A stretch of DNA of 47,988 nucleotides from an uncultured Lachnospiraceae bacterium (GTDB taxonomy: Bacteria; Bacillota; Clostridia; Lachnospirales; Lachnospiraceae): positions 1 through 47,988 of the forward strand of contig CAJUPI010000019.1 of the NCBI GenBank assembly GCA_910588125.1, given 5' to 3'. Position 1 is the stretch's first letter; each line of letters opens with the position of its first letter. A model generated the notes under the pieces. It was not told the origin of the DNA and made no database searches. It saw only the letters and a program-made list of their open reading frames with translations. Of this stretch, positions 35,477 through 44,996 are shown piece after piece. Made by a program: the position numbers and the translations under genes.

Positions 35477-36342
35477 TGTGTCATCAGCAGGCGGTAAATT
35501 TCTCTTTTGCTAATGCCCCGATCTCTGGATACCATTTTCATAGCCTCTTTCTTTTCCATCCCCTGCTTCAGATAAATTTCCATATGCTCTTCTATACAGA
35601 GATCTTCCCAGGATCTCTGTTTTTCCTTTTGCATATCTGCAATCTTCTTTCCGTCGATAACAATTACACATTCTCCTTTTGGCGTTTCCTTTTCATACCG
35701 TTCTAATGCCAAGCGAAAAGTAGTTCGATAGACCTCCTCATATTTTTTAGTAAGCTCCCGGCAAATTGTTATATTTCTGTCTTTCCCTAATGCTTCTTCA
35801 AGCTCTTTTAATGTTCGCACCAGATGATGAGGCGCCTCATATACAATGATTGTCCTTGTCTCCTTTTTTAATTCTTCTAATATCCACAAGCGTTCTCTTT
35901 TTTCCGCTGGTAAAAATGCCTCAAAACAAAATCTTCTGGTAGGCAGGCCAGAAAGTGTCAACGCTGTCACACAGGCAGCCGGACCTGGCAAAGAAGTTAC
36001 TTCAATACCTGCTTCATAACATTGCCATACTAATTCCTCTCCCGGATCTGAAATTCCTGGTGTTCCCGCATCTGTCACCAAAGCAATATTCACACCATGA
36101 CAAAGCTTATCCACAAGCTGTCTGGCTTTATCCACCTTATTATACTCATGATAGCTGGTCATCGGCGTCCGAATATCAAAATGATTTAACAATTTAATCG
36201 TATGTCTGGTATCCTCCGCTGCAATCAGATCTACCTCTTTTAAAGTATTCAATACCCGAAAAGTGATATCCTCAAGATTTCCAATTGGTGTAGCACAAAG
36301 ATATAATTTGCCTACTTTGATATCATCAGCCTCTTTATTCAT
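35473..36342 (-). CDS. rsmI: 16S rRNA (cytidine1402-2'-O)-methyltransferase RsmI
   Basis: A 289-residue tetrapyrrole-methylase-like enzyme. It starts GKLYLCATPIGNLEDITFRV, has LVTDAGTPGISDPGEEL and then the LSGLPTRRFCFEAFLP segment typical of RsmI. It methylates the ribose of C1402 in the 16S decoding centre. The frame extends to 36453, overlapping trmN6, but ATG 36342 follows GGGAGAG. It ends the holB-ricT-trmN6-rsmI block. Confidence 0.95.
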   Translation of the reverse strand: MNKEADDIKVGKLYLCATPIGNLEDITFRVLNTLKEVDLIAAEDTRHTIKLLNHFDIRTPMTSYHEYNKVDKARQLVDKLCHGVNIALVTDAGTPGISDPGEELVWQCYEAGIEVTSLPGPAACVTALTLSGLPTRRFCFEAFLPAEKRERLWILEELKKETRTIIVYEAPHHLVRTLKELEEALGKDRNITICRELTKKYEEVYRTTFRLALERYEKETPKGECVIVIDGKKIADMQKEKQRSWEDLCIEEHMEIYLKQGMEKKEAMKMVSRDRGISKREIYRLLMTH

Positions 36343-36394
36343 AATTTTACTCTCCCTCATTAACTGAACTCTTTTACCCCTATACCCATATAAT

Positions 36395-37156
36395 TTAGTA
36401 TCCGTATGTAGTACGAATCTCCTCTGAATATACGCCTGGTTCTTCAAAAACAATGATTGGCGCCTCTACCTTCATCATTACTCCGCCCCCTTTTACTGCT
36501 TCTATTAAAACCATATTTGCTTCCCGATCTGCAAACGAATGTACCAATTTCATTCTCTTTGGCTCCAGGCCATACTCCCGCAACACACAAATAATTTCTG
36601 CCAGACGCCGCGGGCGATGTACCAGATAAAATCTTCCACCAGATTTTAAAAGTAATGCTGTTTCCCTCACCACATCCACCAAAGTACAAAAAATCTCATG
36701 GCGCGAAATTGCCTTTATCGCATTAGGGTTCTTCAGTCCTTGTTGACGAACCATATATGGCGGATTTGATGTAACTACATCAAAAGAAGCCCTGCCGCAT
36801 AACCGGCTGGCTTCTTTAATATCTCCCTGTAAAATTGTAATTCGATTCTCTAATTTGTTCAGCAAAACACTTCTAAAAGCCATTTCAGCTATCTCTTTTT
36901 GAATTTCCAAGCCAGTAAAATGTCTCCCCTTCGTCTTTGCTTCTAATAAAATCGGTATAATCCCAGTACCAGTACCTAAATCAATCACCTCTTCCCCCTG
37001 CTTCACCCGGGCGAAGCCTGACAACAAAACAGCATCCATACCAAAACGAAAACCATTCTTCTTCTGGATAATCTGATAATGATTCCTCTGTAAATCATCT
37101 ATTCTCTCATCCTCTTTCATAATCCGATCGGTATTGGTATTATCTGTATTCTCCAT
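36395..37156 (-). CDS. trmN6: tRNA1(Val) (adenine37-N6)-methyltransferase-like protein
   Basis: A 253-residue class I SAM methyltransferase with DLGTGTGIIPILLEAK for SAM binding and the catalytic motif NPPYMV (residue about 129). It matches TrmN6/YabB proteins that modify A37 of a tRNA. AAAGGAAAG precedes the ATG. Its location between ricT and rsmI is as in Bacillus. Confidence 0.9.
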   Translation of the reverse strand: MENTDNTNTDRIMKEDERIDDLQRNHYQIIQKKNGFRFGMDAVLLSGFARVKQGEEVIDLGTGTGIIPILLEAKTKGRHFTGLEIQKEIAEMAFRSVLLNKLENRITILQGDIKEASRLCGRASFDVVTSNPPYMVRQQGLKNPNAIKAISRHEIFCTLVDVVRETALLLKSGGRFYLVHRPRRLAEIICVLREYGLEPKRMKLVHSFADREANMVLIEAVKGGGVMMKVEAPIIVFEEPGVYSEEIRTTYGY

Positions 37157-37190
37157 CCCAACTTTCCTTTTATATATTTTTATTATTTAA

Positions 37191-38099
37191 TTATTCTTCT
37201 AATTTCGACTTTCCCTCTTTTTTCTCTAAGGCTTCCAGCTTTTTTAACTCTGCATCTTCAACTTCTGTCTTTTTCTTTCGCTTTCTCGGCTTAAATCGTA
37301 ATTGATCTACTTTATATTCCCGAATTTCTTTCTCATCATGCTCGACAATCACCACAACCTTTACCTGTTGACGTAAAACGTTGACACTGTGTACCTCTCC
37401 TTTTAAGCCGTCATCCGTAGTCACATAATCTCCAACACAAGGAAGCTTGCTATTTAAGTATTCATATGTCTCCTCTTCATTTTTCAAACAACACATCAGA
37501 CGTCCACAAACACCGGAAATCTTTGTCGGATTCAACGAAAGGTTCTGTTCTTTTGCCATGCGGATGGAAACAGGAATAAATTCCGATAAATAAGAATGGC
37601 AGCAAAGTTCCCGTCCACAGATCCCAACACCGCCTACAATCTTTGTCTCATCACGGACTCCAACCTGACGCAATTCAATCCTGGTTTTAAATACAGATGC
37701 CAAATCTTTTACCAACTCCCGAAAATCAATTCGCCCATCTGCCGTAAAATAAAATAAAATTTTATTATTGTCAAAGGTATATTCCACATCGATCAGTTTC
37801 ATCTCCAACCCATGTTTGCGAATTTTTTCCTGGCAAATGCCAAAGGCATCCTTCTCCTTTTTGCGATTGCTTTCCTCCTTTGTCTTATCTTCTTCTGTTG
37901 CCAGACGAATCACTGACTTTAAAGGCTGGATTACCTTATTGTCTTCTACTTGCCGATTTCCTAACACGACATAACCATATTCCACTCCCCGTGCCGTTTC
38001 TACAATCACATGATCGCCATTTTTAATCTCCAATTCTCCCGGTCCAAAATAATATACTTTTCCGCCACTTCGAAATCTGACACCAATAACCGTTATCAT
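37191..38099 (-). CDS. ricT: RicT/YaaT (PSP1 domain) regulatory factor
   Basis: The 302-residue PSP1 protein starts MITVIGVRFRSGGKVYYFGP. The conserved cysteines are in GICGRELCCHSYL and GVCGRLMCCLKNEE, which in RicT bind an iron-sulphur cluster with partners RicA and RicF. A Lys/Glu-rich tail follows residue about 270. It influences RNA processing by RNase Y, sporulation and competence in Bacillus. GAAGGGAG precedes the ATG. It follows holB. Confidence 0.93.
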   Translation of the reverse strand: MITVIGVRFRSGGKVYYFGPGELEIKNGDHVIVETARGVEYGYVVLGNRQVEDNKVIQPLKSVIRLATEEDKTKEESNRKKEKDAFGICQEKIRKHGLEMKLIDVEYTFDNNKILFYFTADGRIDFRELVKDLASVFKTRIELRQVGVRDETKIVGGVGICGRELCCHSYLSEFIPVSIRMAKEQNLSLNPTKISGVCGRLMCCLKNEEETYEYLNSKLPCVGDYVTTDDGLKGEVHSVNVLRQQVKVVVIVEHDEKEIREYKVDQLRFKPRKRKKKTEVEDAELKKLEALEKKEGKSKLEE

Positions 38100-38114
38100 A
38101 AATTATTTCTCCCT

Positions 38115-39104
38115 TCAGCCTTCCTTCATTGCCAATAGCATTAACTCTAATGCCAGCTCCATATTAACATTTGAATTCAGACGCATCTGCGCCTCATTGA
38201 TAGAATCTAATATTTTTCCTAACCAGATATAATTACTTTTTTCTCCGATAATCTTTATTGCCGCATATTCTTCCTTAAAAATAAGCAATTCCCTTTTCTG
38301 CGTTGTTTTTAAAATCAACACATCCCGATACCACATCTGGATAAAATTCAAACATTCCTGGATATCTGTCTTTTCTTCTTTCCATTTACGAATATATTCA
38401 AGAATTTCGGAAATATCAATAGAATGAATACTTTTCATCAACTGCATCATTTCCTCATAAAATACCTGAAAACTCTCAGAGGAAGCTATAGAAATCGCTT
38501 TTCCCAAATTTCCTCTTGCAAAGGTACTATATATATCCGCTCTGTCCTCAGATATCTTCAATGTTTTCGTCAAATACTTCTTGATTTCAGAATCCTTCAA
38601 AGGTTTTAATTTTAAATGTACACATCGGGAAAGAATAGTAGGAAGGAATAATTCCGGATTTGTTGTCAATAAAAATAGAATTGCATAACCAGGAGGCTCC
38701 TCCATGGTCTTTAGCAATGCATTCTGCGCCTGAACTGTCATCTTCTCTGCTTCATCAACAATATATATTTTATAGCTGCTGCTATATGGCATAATGAGTA
38801 TGGTATCATTAATCTGTTCCCGAATATCGTCTACGCCAATACTGGATACTTTTTCATGAGACACTTTGATCAAATCCGGATGATTATTACTAAGTATTTT
38901 TTTGCAAGCCGGACAACATAAACAAGGCTTATCTTCTTTCTGCTGACAAAATAAAGATAATGAAAAAGCGTAAGCAAGCGATTTTTTTCCCATACCTTTT
39001 TCCCCACTGAGAATATATGCATGAGAAATTTTCTTTTGTCTGATTGCCCTTTGATAATGTTCTTTGATCCAATCATGTCCAATAATATCATCAAATCCAG
39101 GCAT
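38115..39104 (-). CDS. holB: DNA polymerase III delta-prime subunit
   Basis: A 329-residue clamp-loader AAA+ subunit. It starts FDDIIGHDWIKEHYQRAIRQ, has the modified P-loop GEKGMGKKS, a zinc-binding CLCCPACKKI group and DEAEKMTVQAQNALLKTMEE, then TILSRC with the sensor region. It helps load the sliding clamp. AAAGGAGG lies before the ATG. First of the holB-ricT-trmN6-rsmI series. Confidence 0.93.
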   Translation of the reverse strand: MPGFDDIIGHDWIKEHYQRAIRQKKISHAYILSGEKGMGKKSLAYAFSLSLFCQQKEDKPCLCCPACKKILSNNHPDLIKVSHEKVSSIGVDDIREQINDTILIMPYSSSYKIYIVDEAEKMTVQAQNALLKTMEEPPGYAILFLLTTNPELFLPTILSRCVHLKLKPLKDSEIKKYLTKTLKISEDRADIYSTFARGNLGKAISIASSESFQVFYEEMMQLMKSIHSIDISEILEYIRKWKEEKTDIQECLNFIQMWYRDVLILKTTQKRELLIFKEEYAAIKIIGEKSNYIWLGKILDSINEAQMRLNSNVNMELALELMLLAMKEG

Positions 39105-39149
39105 GGCGCCTCCTTTCGTACATGAAAAAGTATAACATAAAAATAATAT

Positions 39150-39725
39150 TCATGACAACTTCTTTTTTATTTCCATAATACATTGTTCCAAATCATTATT
39201 TTCGTAGAATTTATTAATCTGATTTATTTCTAATTTTTTCGGTGAGAAATCTTTTTCATCTGCCAGAAATCTTCGACATAATTCCATATAATTAGGAACT
39301 TTTTGTTGACGTTCACGAATCAAGGCACGTTCCAAACGAAGACCATCTTCAACAACAATATAAATCGGTATTATAATATCCTTTCCAAAATAATCAAGCA
39401 TTTTTTTATAAGATTCCAATGTACCGATTGCCAGATAATTCTCATGGTCATACCCTAATTCTCCATTATCAATAGTAGCATAACTCCATATGCCAGCAAC
39501 CGTCTGATATTTTCTCAATTCAATAATCTTTCCTGCGTCCTCAAAATTTTTCAATTCTTCCTGGGACACAAAATAATATTCCATCCCTTGTGATTCTCCA
39601 TCCCGCATTGGACGTGTCGTATAGAGAATCAATGGACGAAGCCCTGGACATTCATTCAAAAGCCTTTTATAAATAGTATCCTTACCAGATGCACTTTTTC
39701 CCATCAAATAAAATATTTTACCCAT
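39150..39725 (-). CDS. guanylate kinase-like protein
   Basis: The 191-residue protein has a P-loop GKSASGKDTIYKRLL and the guanylate-kinase segment LILYTTRPMRDGESQGMEYYFV, where the GMP-binding Arg/Tyr residues lie. A lid region with RALIRERQQ follows. It might phosphorylate GMP or a related nucleotide. It lies where tmk stands in Bacillus (decarboxylase-tmk-holB). The ribosome site is weak (AAAGATGAAT). No conclusion on specificity can be drawn. Confidence 0.8.
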   Translation of the reverse strand: MGKIFYLMGKSASGKDTIYKRLLNECPGLRPLILYTTRPMRDGESQGMEYYFVSQEELKNFEDAGKIIELRKYQTVAGIWSYATIDNGELGYDHENYLAIGTLESYKKMLDYFGKDIIIPIYIVVEDGLRLERALIRERQQKVPNYMELCRRFLADEKDFSPKKLEINQINKFYENNDLEQCIMEIKKKLS

Positions 39726-39776
39726 ATTAATTCATCTTTCATCCTTTTATATATCTGATATCTATTCTACCATATT

Positions 39777-41315
39777 TTATTCTTCTGTACAAACCATCAA
39801 ATATTCAGATGCTTTATCCTCCATTCCCTGTATTGGAAGTCCCATTTTCTTATATTGTAAAATCTGATTGATAATTTCTCGATCTATTCGTTCTCCCGGA
39901 ACTATGATCGGAATACCTGGAGGATATAAATAAATGAATTCAGCAGAAATTTTTCCTTCACATTCACTAATGATATATCTCTTCCATTTTTTTTCTCTTG
40001 CTCTTGCTAATGACATGCAGGCTTCTGGATTTTTCTTTTGCCATGTAGATTTAATATTTTTCATTTCTGCATTCCCTTTTTGCTTTTCTTTTAAACTATC
40101 TTGAAAAAGCATTTCATCAATTTCCAGCAATGCCTTTGTTAACCGACATAATCCTTCTTGCGAATCAAAACAAGTAGTAATCGCCACTATATAATCTACT
40201 CCGCACATTTCCATTTCTAAATGATACTTCTCACGTAACAATTTTCCCAAAGTTGTTCCGGAAAGAATTGTATTTTGACAAGATACTACAATTTTTGAAT
40301 AATCTATATCATATACTCCAAAATGTCCAATTACCTCTTTATCCAGAAGATAAAGACATTTCATTTTTGATAAACTTTTCCTCATCTGAGCTATTTCTTT
40401 TTCCAATCGCTTATAATATTCCATCCCTCTCATTTTCATTTCATAAATACATTTTTCAATTCCTGCCATCAAAACATACGAAGGGCTACTGCTCTGATAA
40501 ACTTGAAGATACCATTCCAATCTTTCTAAATTTATATATCCTTTTCTCACATGCATCACAGCAGTTTGAGTAAAAGAAGGTAATGTTTTATGTAAACTTT
40601 GAATAACAATATCAGCACCGCAATCCAATGCTGATTTTGGAAAAAATCTATCTTTTTCTCTTATATCAAAAGAAAAATGTGCTCCATGAGCTTCGTCCAC
40701 AATCAAAGGTATCCCTCTTTTATGTACTATCTCAGCAATTCCACGAATATCCGATACGATACCATCATAACTGGGAGAAACGATCAGAACAGCGCTTGCA
40801 TCCAAATTATTCTCCAGGACTTTTTCCATATCATCTAATAAAACCCCACCATTTATCCACAAATTTTCTATAATTTGTGGATAAATATATTCTGTTCTTA
40901 AATGATTGAGTATAACTCCGTGATATACAGATTTATGGCAATTGCGGCTCATTATAATTTTACTATTCAAAGAACTTGTACCACAGACAGCACTTAAAAT
41001 CCCACTGCTGCTTCCATTAATTAAATAATAAGTTTTATCAGCTCCATATACTTTTGCCGCCCATTCCATAGAATTTTTCAAAATTCCCTCCGGATGATGC
41101 AAATTATCAAATCCCTCAATTTCTGTTATGTCAATTTCAAAAGGATTTAAAAATTCATCTGTAAACTTATTTTTACAACGCTTATGGCCTGGCATATGAA
41201 ATGGATACATATCCGACTTTTGATAGTGTTTTAAATGCTCTAATAATAAATTTTCCTTTTTCAATTGTCTTTTATTCTGCCTTTCATATATAAATTTTAT
41301 ATAATATTCTATCAC
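39777..41315 (-). CDS. Orn/Lys/Arg decarboxylase family protein
   Basis: A 512-residue fold-type I PLP protein. YPFHMPGHKRC begins the catalytic part, LIVDEAHGAHF gives the PLP-contacting Asp, and the PLP lysine is in QSLHKTLPSFTQ. The C-terminal PPGIPIIVPGERI matches the family. It is similar to Bacillus YaaO/SpeA proteins and probably decarboxylates arginine, lysine or ornithine to a polyamine precursor. The frame begins at GTG 41315 after AAAAGGA with short spacing, so the start is not certain. It lies just upstream of the guanylate-kinase-like gene. Confidence 0.85.
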   Translation of the reverse strand: MIEYYIKFIYERQNKRQLKKENLLLEHLKHYQKSDMYPFHMPGHKRCKNKFTDEFLNPFEIDITEIEGFDNLHHPEGILKNSMEWAAKVYGADKTYYLINGSSSGILSAVCGTSSLNSKIIMSRNCHKSVYHGVILNHLRTEYIYPQIIENLWINGGVLLDDMEKVLENNLDASAVLIVSPSYDGIVSDIRGIAEIVHKRGIPLIVDEAHGAHFSFDIREKDRFFPKSALDCGADIVIQSLHKTLPSFTQTAVMHVRKGYINLERLEWYLQVYQSSSPSYVLMAGIEKCIYEMKMRGMEYYKRLEKEIAQMRKSLSKMKCLYLLDKEVIGHFGVYDIDYSKIVVSCQNTILSGTTLGKLLREKYHLEMEMCGVDYIVAITTCFDSQEGLCRLTKALLEIDEMLFQDSLKEKQKGNAEMKNIKSTWQKKNPEACMSLARAREKKWKRYIISECEGKISAEFIYLYPPGIPIIVPGERIDREIINQILQYKKMGLPIQGMEDKASEYLMVCTEE

Positions 41316-41431
41316 ATATCCTTTTAGTCAGGATAGAAAAATACTAAAAATTATGTTATTATAAATGCGATTGCTTTTTATATTTATACTTAAAATTTAC
41401 AAGAAATTTGTCAGAAAATGGAGAATAATTG

Positions 41432-41659
41432 ATGAGAGAAATAGAGTTTAAAATGGAGCGTCAAGGACTTGTTAAAACAGGTGATGAAGTTGAAATTATA
41501 GAACGTGAGGGTGTCACTTACAGTTATATTATTGAACCGGCTGTTGCCATGTCAGGCTGTTTCCGTGCTCGGGACCGCATCAAATCCAGGAAAGGAATTA
41601 TTAAAGAAATACGGGAAAATGACAGAGGATTTTATGTAATTGTCATTTTTGATGAATAA
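41432..41659 (+). CDS. small conserved protein (75 aa), function unknown
   Basis: A short product with alternating charged and hydrophobic residues, suggestive of a small beta barrel: VKTGDEVEIIEREGVTYSYI, then CFRARDRIKSRKGIIKEIRE and DRGFYVIVIFDE. ATG 41432 is preceded by AATGGAG at 8 bases, and the hairpin at 41703-41743 follows. It stands alone between minus-strand operons. No domain can be assigned. Confidence 0.65.
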   Translation: MREIEFKMERQGLVKTGDEVEIIEREGVTYSYIIEPAVAMSGCFRARDRIKSRKGIIKEIRENDRGFYVIVIFDE

Positions 41660-41702
41660 CAAATTTAAATATTTTAATTACTTTAAACTTTAAGAATATT
41701 AG

Positions 41703-41743
41703 GCCTTGGAGGAAAACGCAGAGAGCAGTCCATCCTCCAAGGC
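41703..41743. terminator. hairpin between convergent genes
   Basis: An 11-bp perfect stem GCCTTGGAGGA/TCCTCCAAGGC with a 19-base loop lies between the 75-residue gene and the convergent 558-residue gene. T-runs are weak on both sides. Confidence 0.6.
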
Positions 41744-41781
41744 ATATCTTTAAAAAAATATTTACTTTCAAACAAATTTAT

Positions 41782-43458
41782 CTAATTTTTCATTCTTACC
41801 CGATTTCCATTAGGGATTACCATTACATCTCTCCACAAAATCTGAGGTGTCTCTCCCTTTTGCCATTGATAATCCTTCCAATAACAATAGACCTCATTAT
41901 TCTTCATCATCACAAATTCCAGAGTATCATTTCCTGTGGTTTCCCTTGCTGCCCGCTGCGCACTATCCTCCAGATAACTCATTTGGCCATTACTGGAAAT
42001 GACAGCAATAACTCCCCTATTTTTTTCCCAGTTTCTTGGAATATAATTTCCATAAATCTGGCCATTCTCCTTACAATAATACATCTGATAGATTCTTCCA
42101 GTAAATTCATCATGAATCTCTTCTCTCTTTTTATCCTCAACAAGAGATTTCCGAAATAATTTACTATAATTAGCTCCAGATTTTCCTTTTCGAATATATG
42201 CGCTATAATATAACCAATCTTCTACGATACAAAAGCTATCAATAGTCTCTGCTTCCTGAAGAAACAACTCTTCTGTACCATTAAATTTACGATAAATTCC
42301 TTTACTGGTTTCATTCAAATTTTTTAATTCATAAACAATATTTGCTTTTTTCTGTTCAGCTGGAATGACATCTGCAATTCTATCGGAATCCATTAGAAAG
42401 ATTCGATCCCCATATCGGATATTGCCATCTTCCTCTTTTTTCAAATCTCTGCCAAGCATATCTCTTAAGTAAAATTCACAATTTTCTCTGTGTACATAAA
42501 TACCCGGGATAATTTTATCAAATTCTTCCTCTAAATCGATTACCTGTACACGATTAAAACTTTCTATATATATGTTCCCTTCCCATATTCGGAAATCTTC
42601 TACCTCCCGGGAAATGATTTCAATTTCTTCCTTATTATCACCAATTCTATATAACGTATGAAACAGATCTGGTGAAATATTTGTGAGTACAGAATCTTTC
42701 CTTTCCGGACATGGCAAATAATAAACCCATCCATCATCACCAACTTGAATTTCCGGGTTTCCTGAATTCTCTGAAGCATATTCCGTCTGATCCAGAGGAA
42801 CAGAATATAAAATCTGTCCAATATCAGATAAATAAACTATCTTTTCTCCAATTTTTATATGCTTTTTCTTGTTCTTCTGAGCTTCCAGGCTATTTTCCTC
42901 TTCTAAGGACATAGACTCTAAAAAAGGTGCCCGCACTATATCAATCTGATATTTTATTTTATCTATCCCCATTACTATAGCGGCGATTGCTGCTCCAAGC
43001 AACGCAACAGAAAAGATGTTTTTAGCAATCAATCGAATTCCTGAAGTCTCCTGTTTTGAATCTGCATTCTCATCTAACTTCAAATAATCGACTATTTCTA
43101 AAAATATGGATGTCTCATCCAGCCTTTGTTTTTCTGTGCCTCTATCTTTTAGAATATCTTCATTTTTTTCTTTTTCCTTAATATGAGACGCCTTTATTTG
43201 TTCCGCCGTTATTCCCATTTTAAGTTCTGCTATCTTTTCCGCTTCTTCTTTCAGCCAATATCCTACACCCATTCTTCCAAATGGCCCATCCATATTATAA
43301 TATAATTTGGAATAGGTAAGAATCAATAGTTCTTTTACTTTTCTTTGATCGGTAATCAAAATTCTGACATACTCATAGAACTCCTGATATGTGCGGATAT
43401 AAATTTCTTCAAAATTTTCCAGATTCTCCTGGTTTTTGGCTTTTTTCTGCTCCCTCAT
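41782..43458 (-). CDS. sigma-like cytoplasmic domain, TM segment and large extracytoplasmic domain
   Basis: The 558-residue protein starts with a segment (about 18-60) that resembles sigma-factor region 2: IYIRTYQEFYEYVRILITDQ, then VKELLILTYSKLYYNMD. A charged region follows, then one membrane segment near residues 148-167 (FSVALLGAAIAAIVMG). The remaining 380 residues are probably outside the cell, with recurring aromatic-rich motifs (DDGWVYYLPC, EDWLYYSAYIRKG) like DUF5050 beta-propellers. There is no region 4, so it is not an active sigma factor. It may be an anchored sensor. It follows the DUF4446 gene by 40 bases. Confidence 0.68.
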   Translation of the reverse strand: MREQKKAKNQENLENFEEIYIRTYQEFYEYVRILITDQRKVKELLILTYSKLYYNMDGPFGRMGVGYWLKEEAEKIAELKMGITAEQIKASHIKEKEKNEDILKDRGTEKQRLDETSIFLEIVDYLKLDENADSKQETSGIRLIAKNIFSVALLGAAIAAIVMGIDKIKYQIDIVRAPFLESMSLEEENSLEAQKNKKKHIKIGEKIVYLSDIGQILYSVPLDQTEYASENSGNPEIQVGDDGWVYYLPCPERKDSVLTNISPDLFHTLYRIGDNKEEIEIISREVEDFRIWEGNIYIESFNRVQVIDLEEEFDKIIPGIYVHRENCEFYLRDMLGRDLKKEEDGNIRYGDRIFLMDSDRIADVIPAEQKKANIVYELKNLNETSKGIYRKFNGTEELFLQEAETIDSFCIVEDWLYYSAYIRKGKSGANYSKLFRKSLVEDKKREEIHDEFTGRIYQMYYCKENGQIYGNYIPRNWEKNRGVIAVISSNGQMSYLEDSAQRAARETTGNDTLEFVMMKNNEVYCYWKDYQWQKGETPQILWRDVMVIPNGNRVRMKN

Positions 43459-43498
43459 TATTCTGTCCCCATTAAAACCAAAAATAAATATTTGGTAT

Positions 43499-44017
43499 TC
43501 AGTTATTTCTTAATTCTTTATATCCTAACGCCTGCTCCAGCGCTTCCTTCTCCTCATTACCCAAAGATATCTCTGTCTGACCGCGATCAACCAATTTTAA
43601 ATAAAGATAACATCCCTCTCTGCTATGAACTGAATTTAATATAAACCCTGTATTCGTATAATCTAATAATGCAAATGCAAAACTAAGATTTCCACCCATT
43701 CCCTTAAATGCATTATACTTTACCATTCCAAACTTCTGAAAAGAAGCACGCATATTTTTATTATTTATACGAATCTGATCTTTATTAGCACGATCTTGAG
43801 ACTTTAATTCCTGAATATCCTGGATATGTCCAATAATAATATCTTCTAAAGTTTCCGCATCTCTTCCCCTCATAAAATAATCATAACTTCTATATAATCT
43901 TTTTATTTTAAAAATACAGACAAGTACAACAATCATTAATATAATAGTTAAAGCCGCTTGTCCTAGTATTATATATAAAGGATCCATTCCCAACTGATTC
44001 AATATACTTCCTTCCAT
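43499..44017 (-). CDS. DUF4446 family membrane protein
   Basis: A 172-residue protein with one N-terminal membrane segment (ILGQAALTIILMIVVLVCIF), a coiled helix, then a globular part containing FQKFGMVKYNAFKGMGGNLS and FALLDYTNTGFILNSVHSRE, the hallmarks of DUF4446. The family often sits beside parB in Clostridia, as here (26 bases after parB). Function is unknown; a link to envelope or segregation is suggested only by the location. Confidence 0.82.
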   Translation of the reverse strand: MEGSILNQLGMDPLYIILGQAALTIILMIVVLVCIFKIKRLYRSYDYFMRGRDAETLEDIIIGHIQDIQELKSQDRANKDQIRINNKNMRASFQKFGMVKYNAFKGMGGNLSFAFALLDYTNTGFILNSVHSREGCYLYLKLVDRGQTEISLGNEEKEALEQALGYKELRNN

Positions 44018-44043
44018 TATTTACTCCTGTCACCGATTTTTAC

Positions 44044-44994
44044 TTACCCAATTGTTTCAATTAATTCAACAATTCTTTCTAACTCAGCTTCCGAATAATA
44101 TTCAATTTCAATTTTCCCTTTACTACGATCTTTACGGCTAATATTTACCTTTGTTCCTACCACCATTTTCATGCGATCCTCTAAATTTTTAAATATCAAT
44201 TCCAGAGCCTCATCTTCTTTTTCTTTTTTCTTTTCTTTTGGCTCTTTTCCTATTGCTTTTACTGCCTTTTCTACTTCCCTGACACTCAAATGATTCTGAA
44301 CAATTTTTTCTGCTAATTTTAATTGATTATCTTCATCTTGAATTGCTAAAAGTGCTCTGGCATGGCCACTGGTAATCAAACCCTCCATCAGCATTTGCTG
44401 CACTTCTGGTACAAGATTCAGCAAACGCATACTATTTGTAATCGTACTTCTATTTTTAGATACTCTCTCTGCTATTTCTTCCTGTTTTAAATGAAATTCC
44501 TGCATTAATCTTTGATAAGCAACTGCTTCTTCGATCGGATTTAAATCCTCTCTTTGTACATTTTCAATTAATGCAATTTCCATGGCTTGTTGCTTTCCAT
44601 ATTCCCGAATAACTACCGGTATTTCTTTTACTCCTGCCAGTTTTGCTGCTCTCCATCGGCGTTCTCCGGCAATAATTTCATAGAGATCTCCCTTTTTCTG
44701 TACTAATAATGGCTGTAACACTCCATACTGGCGAATAGAATCTGCTAACTCCTGAAGCTGTTCTTCTTTAAAATCTTTTCTTGGCTGTTCTCTGTTTGGT
44801 TCAATTTTTGATATCTTTACAAAAATTTCTCCAGATTCTTCCTCAATATCACTTTTTTGAATCTGATCTTTTTCAATTTCTCTTTCCGGATTTTCCAATG
44901 ATTCTCCTGTCTGCTCCTTTACTACCTCTTGAACAACTTCTTCTCCAAAAAAAGCTCCTAGCCCTTTTCCTAATCCCCGCTTTGCTTTCGCCAT
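44044..44994 (-). CDS. parB: ParB/Spo0J chromosome-partitioning protein
   Basis: A 316-residue CTP-binding clamp protein. The N-terminal RGLGKGLGAFFG likely contacts ParA, IEPNREQPRKDF and GERRWRAAK form the CTPase fold, EEIAERVSKNRSTITNSMRL is the parS-reading helix-turn-helix and the C-terminus dimerises. An acidic stretch around residues 25-55 and a Lys-rich one around 255 are linkers. Two perfect parS sites lie at 45870 and 47093. Stop to start spacing with parA is 2 bases. Confidence 0.96.
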   Translation of the reverse strand: MAKAKRGLGKGLGAFFGEEVVQEVVKEQTGESLENPEREIEKDQIQKSDIEEESGEIFVKISKIEPNREQPRKDFKEEQLQELADSIRQYGVLQPLLVQKKGDLYEIIAGERRWRAAKLAGVKEIPVVIREYGKQQAMEIALIENVQREDLNPIEEAVAYQRLMQEFHLKQEEIAERVSKNRSTITNSMRLLNLVPEVQQMLMEGLITSGHARALLAIQDEDNQLKLAEKIVQNHLSVREVEKAVKAIGKEPKEKKKEKEDEALELIFKNLEDRMKMVVGTKVNISRKDRSKGKIEIEYYSEAELERIVELIETIG

Positions 44995-44996
44995 AA

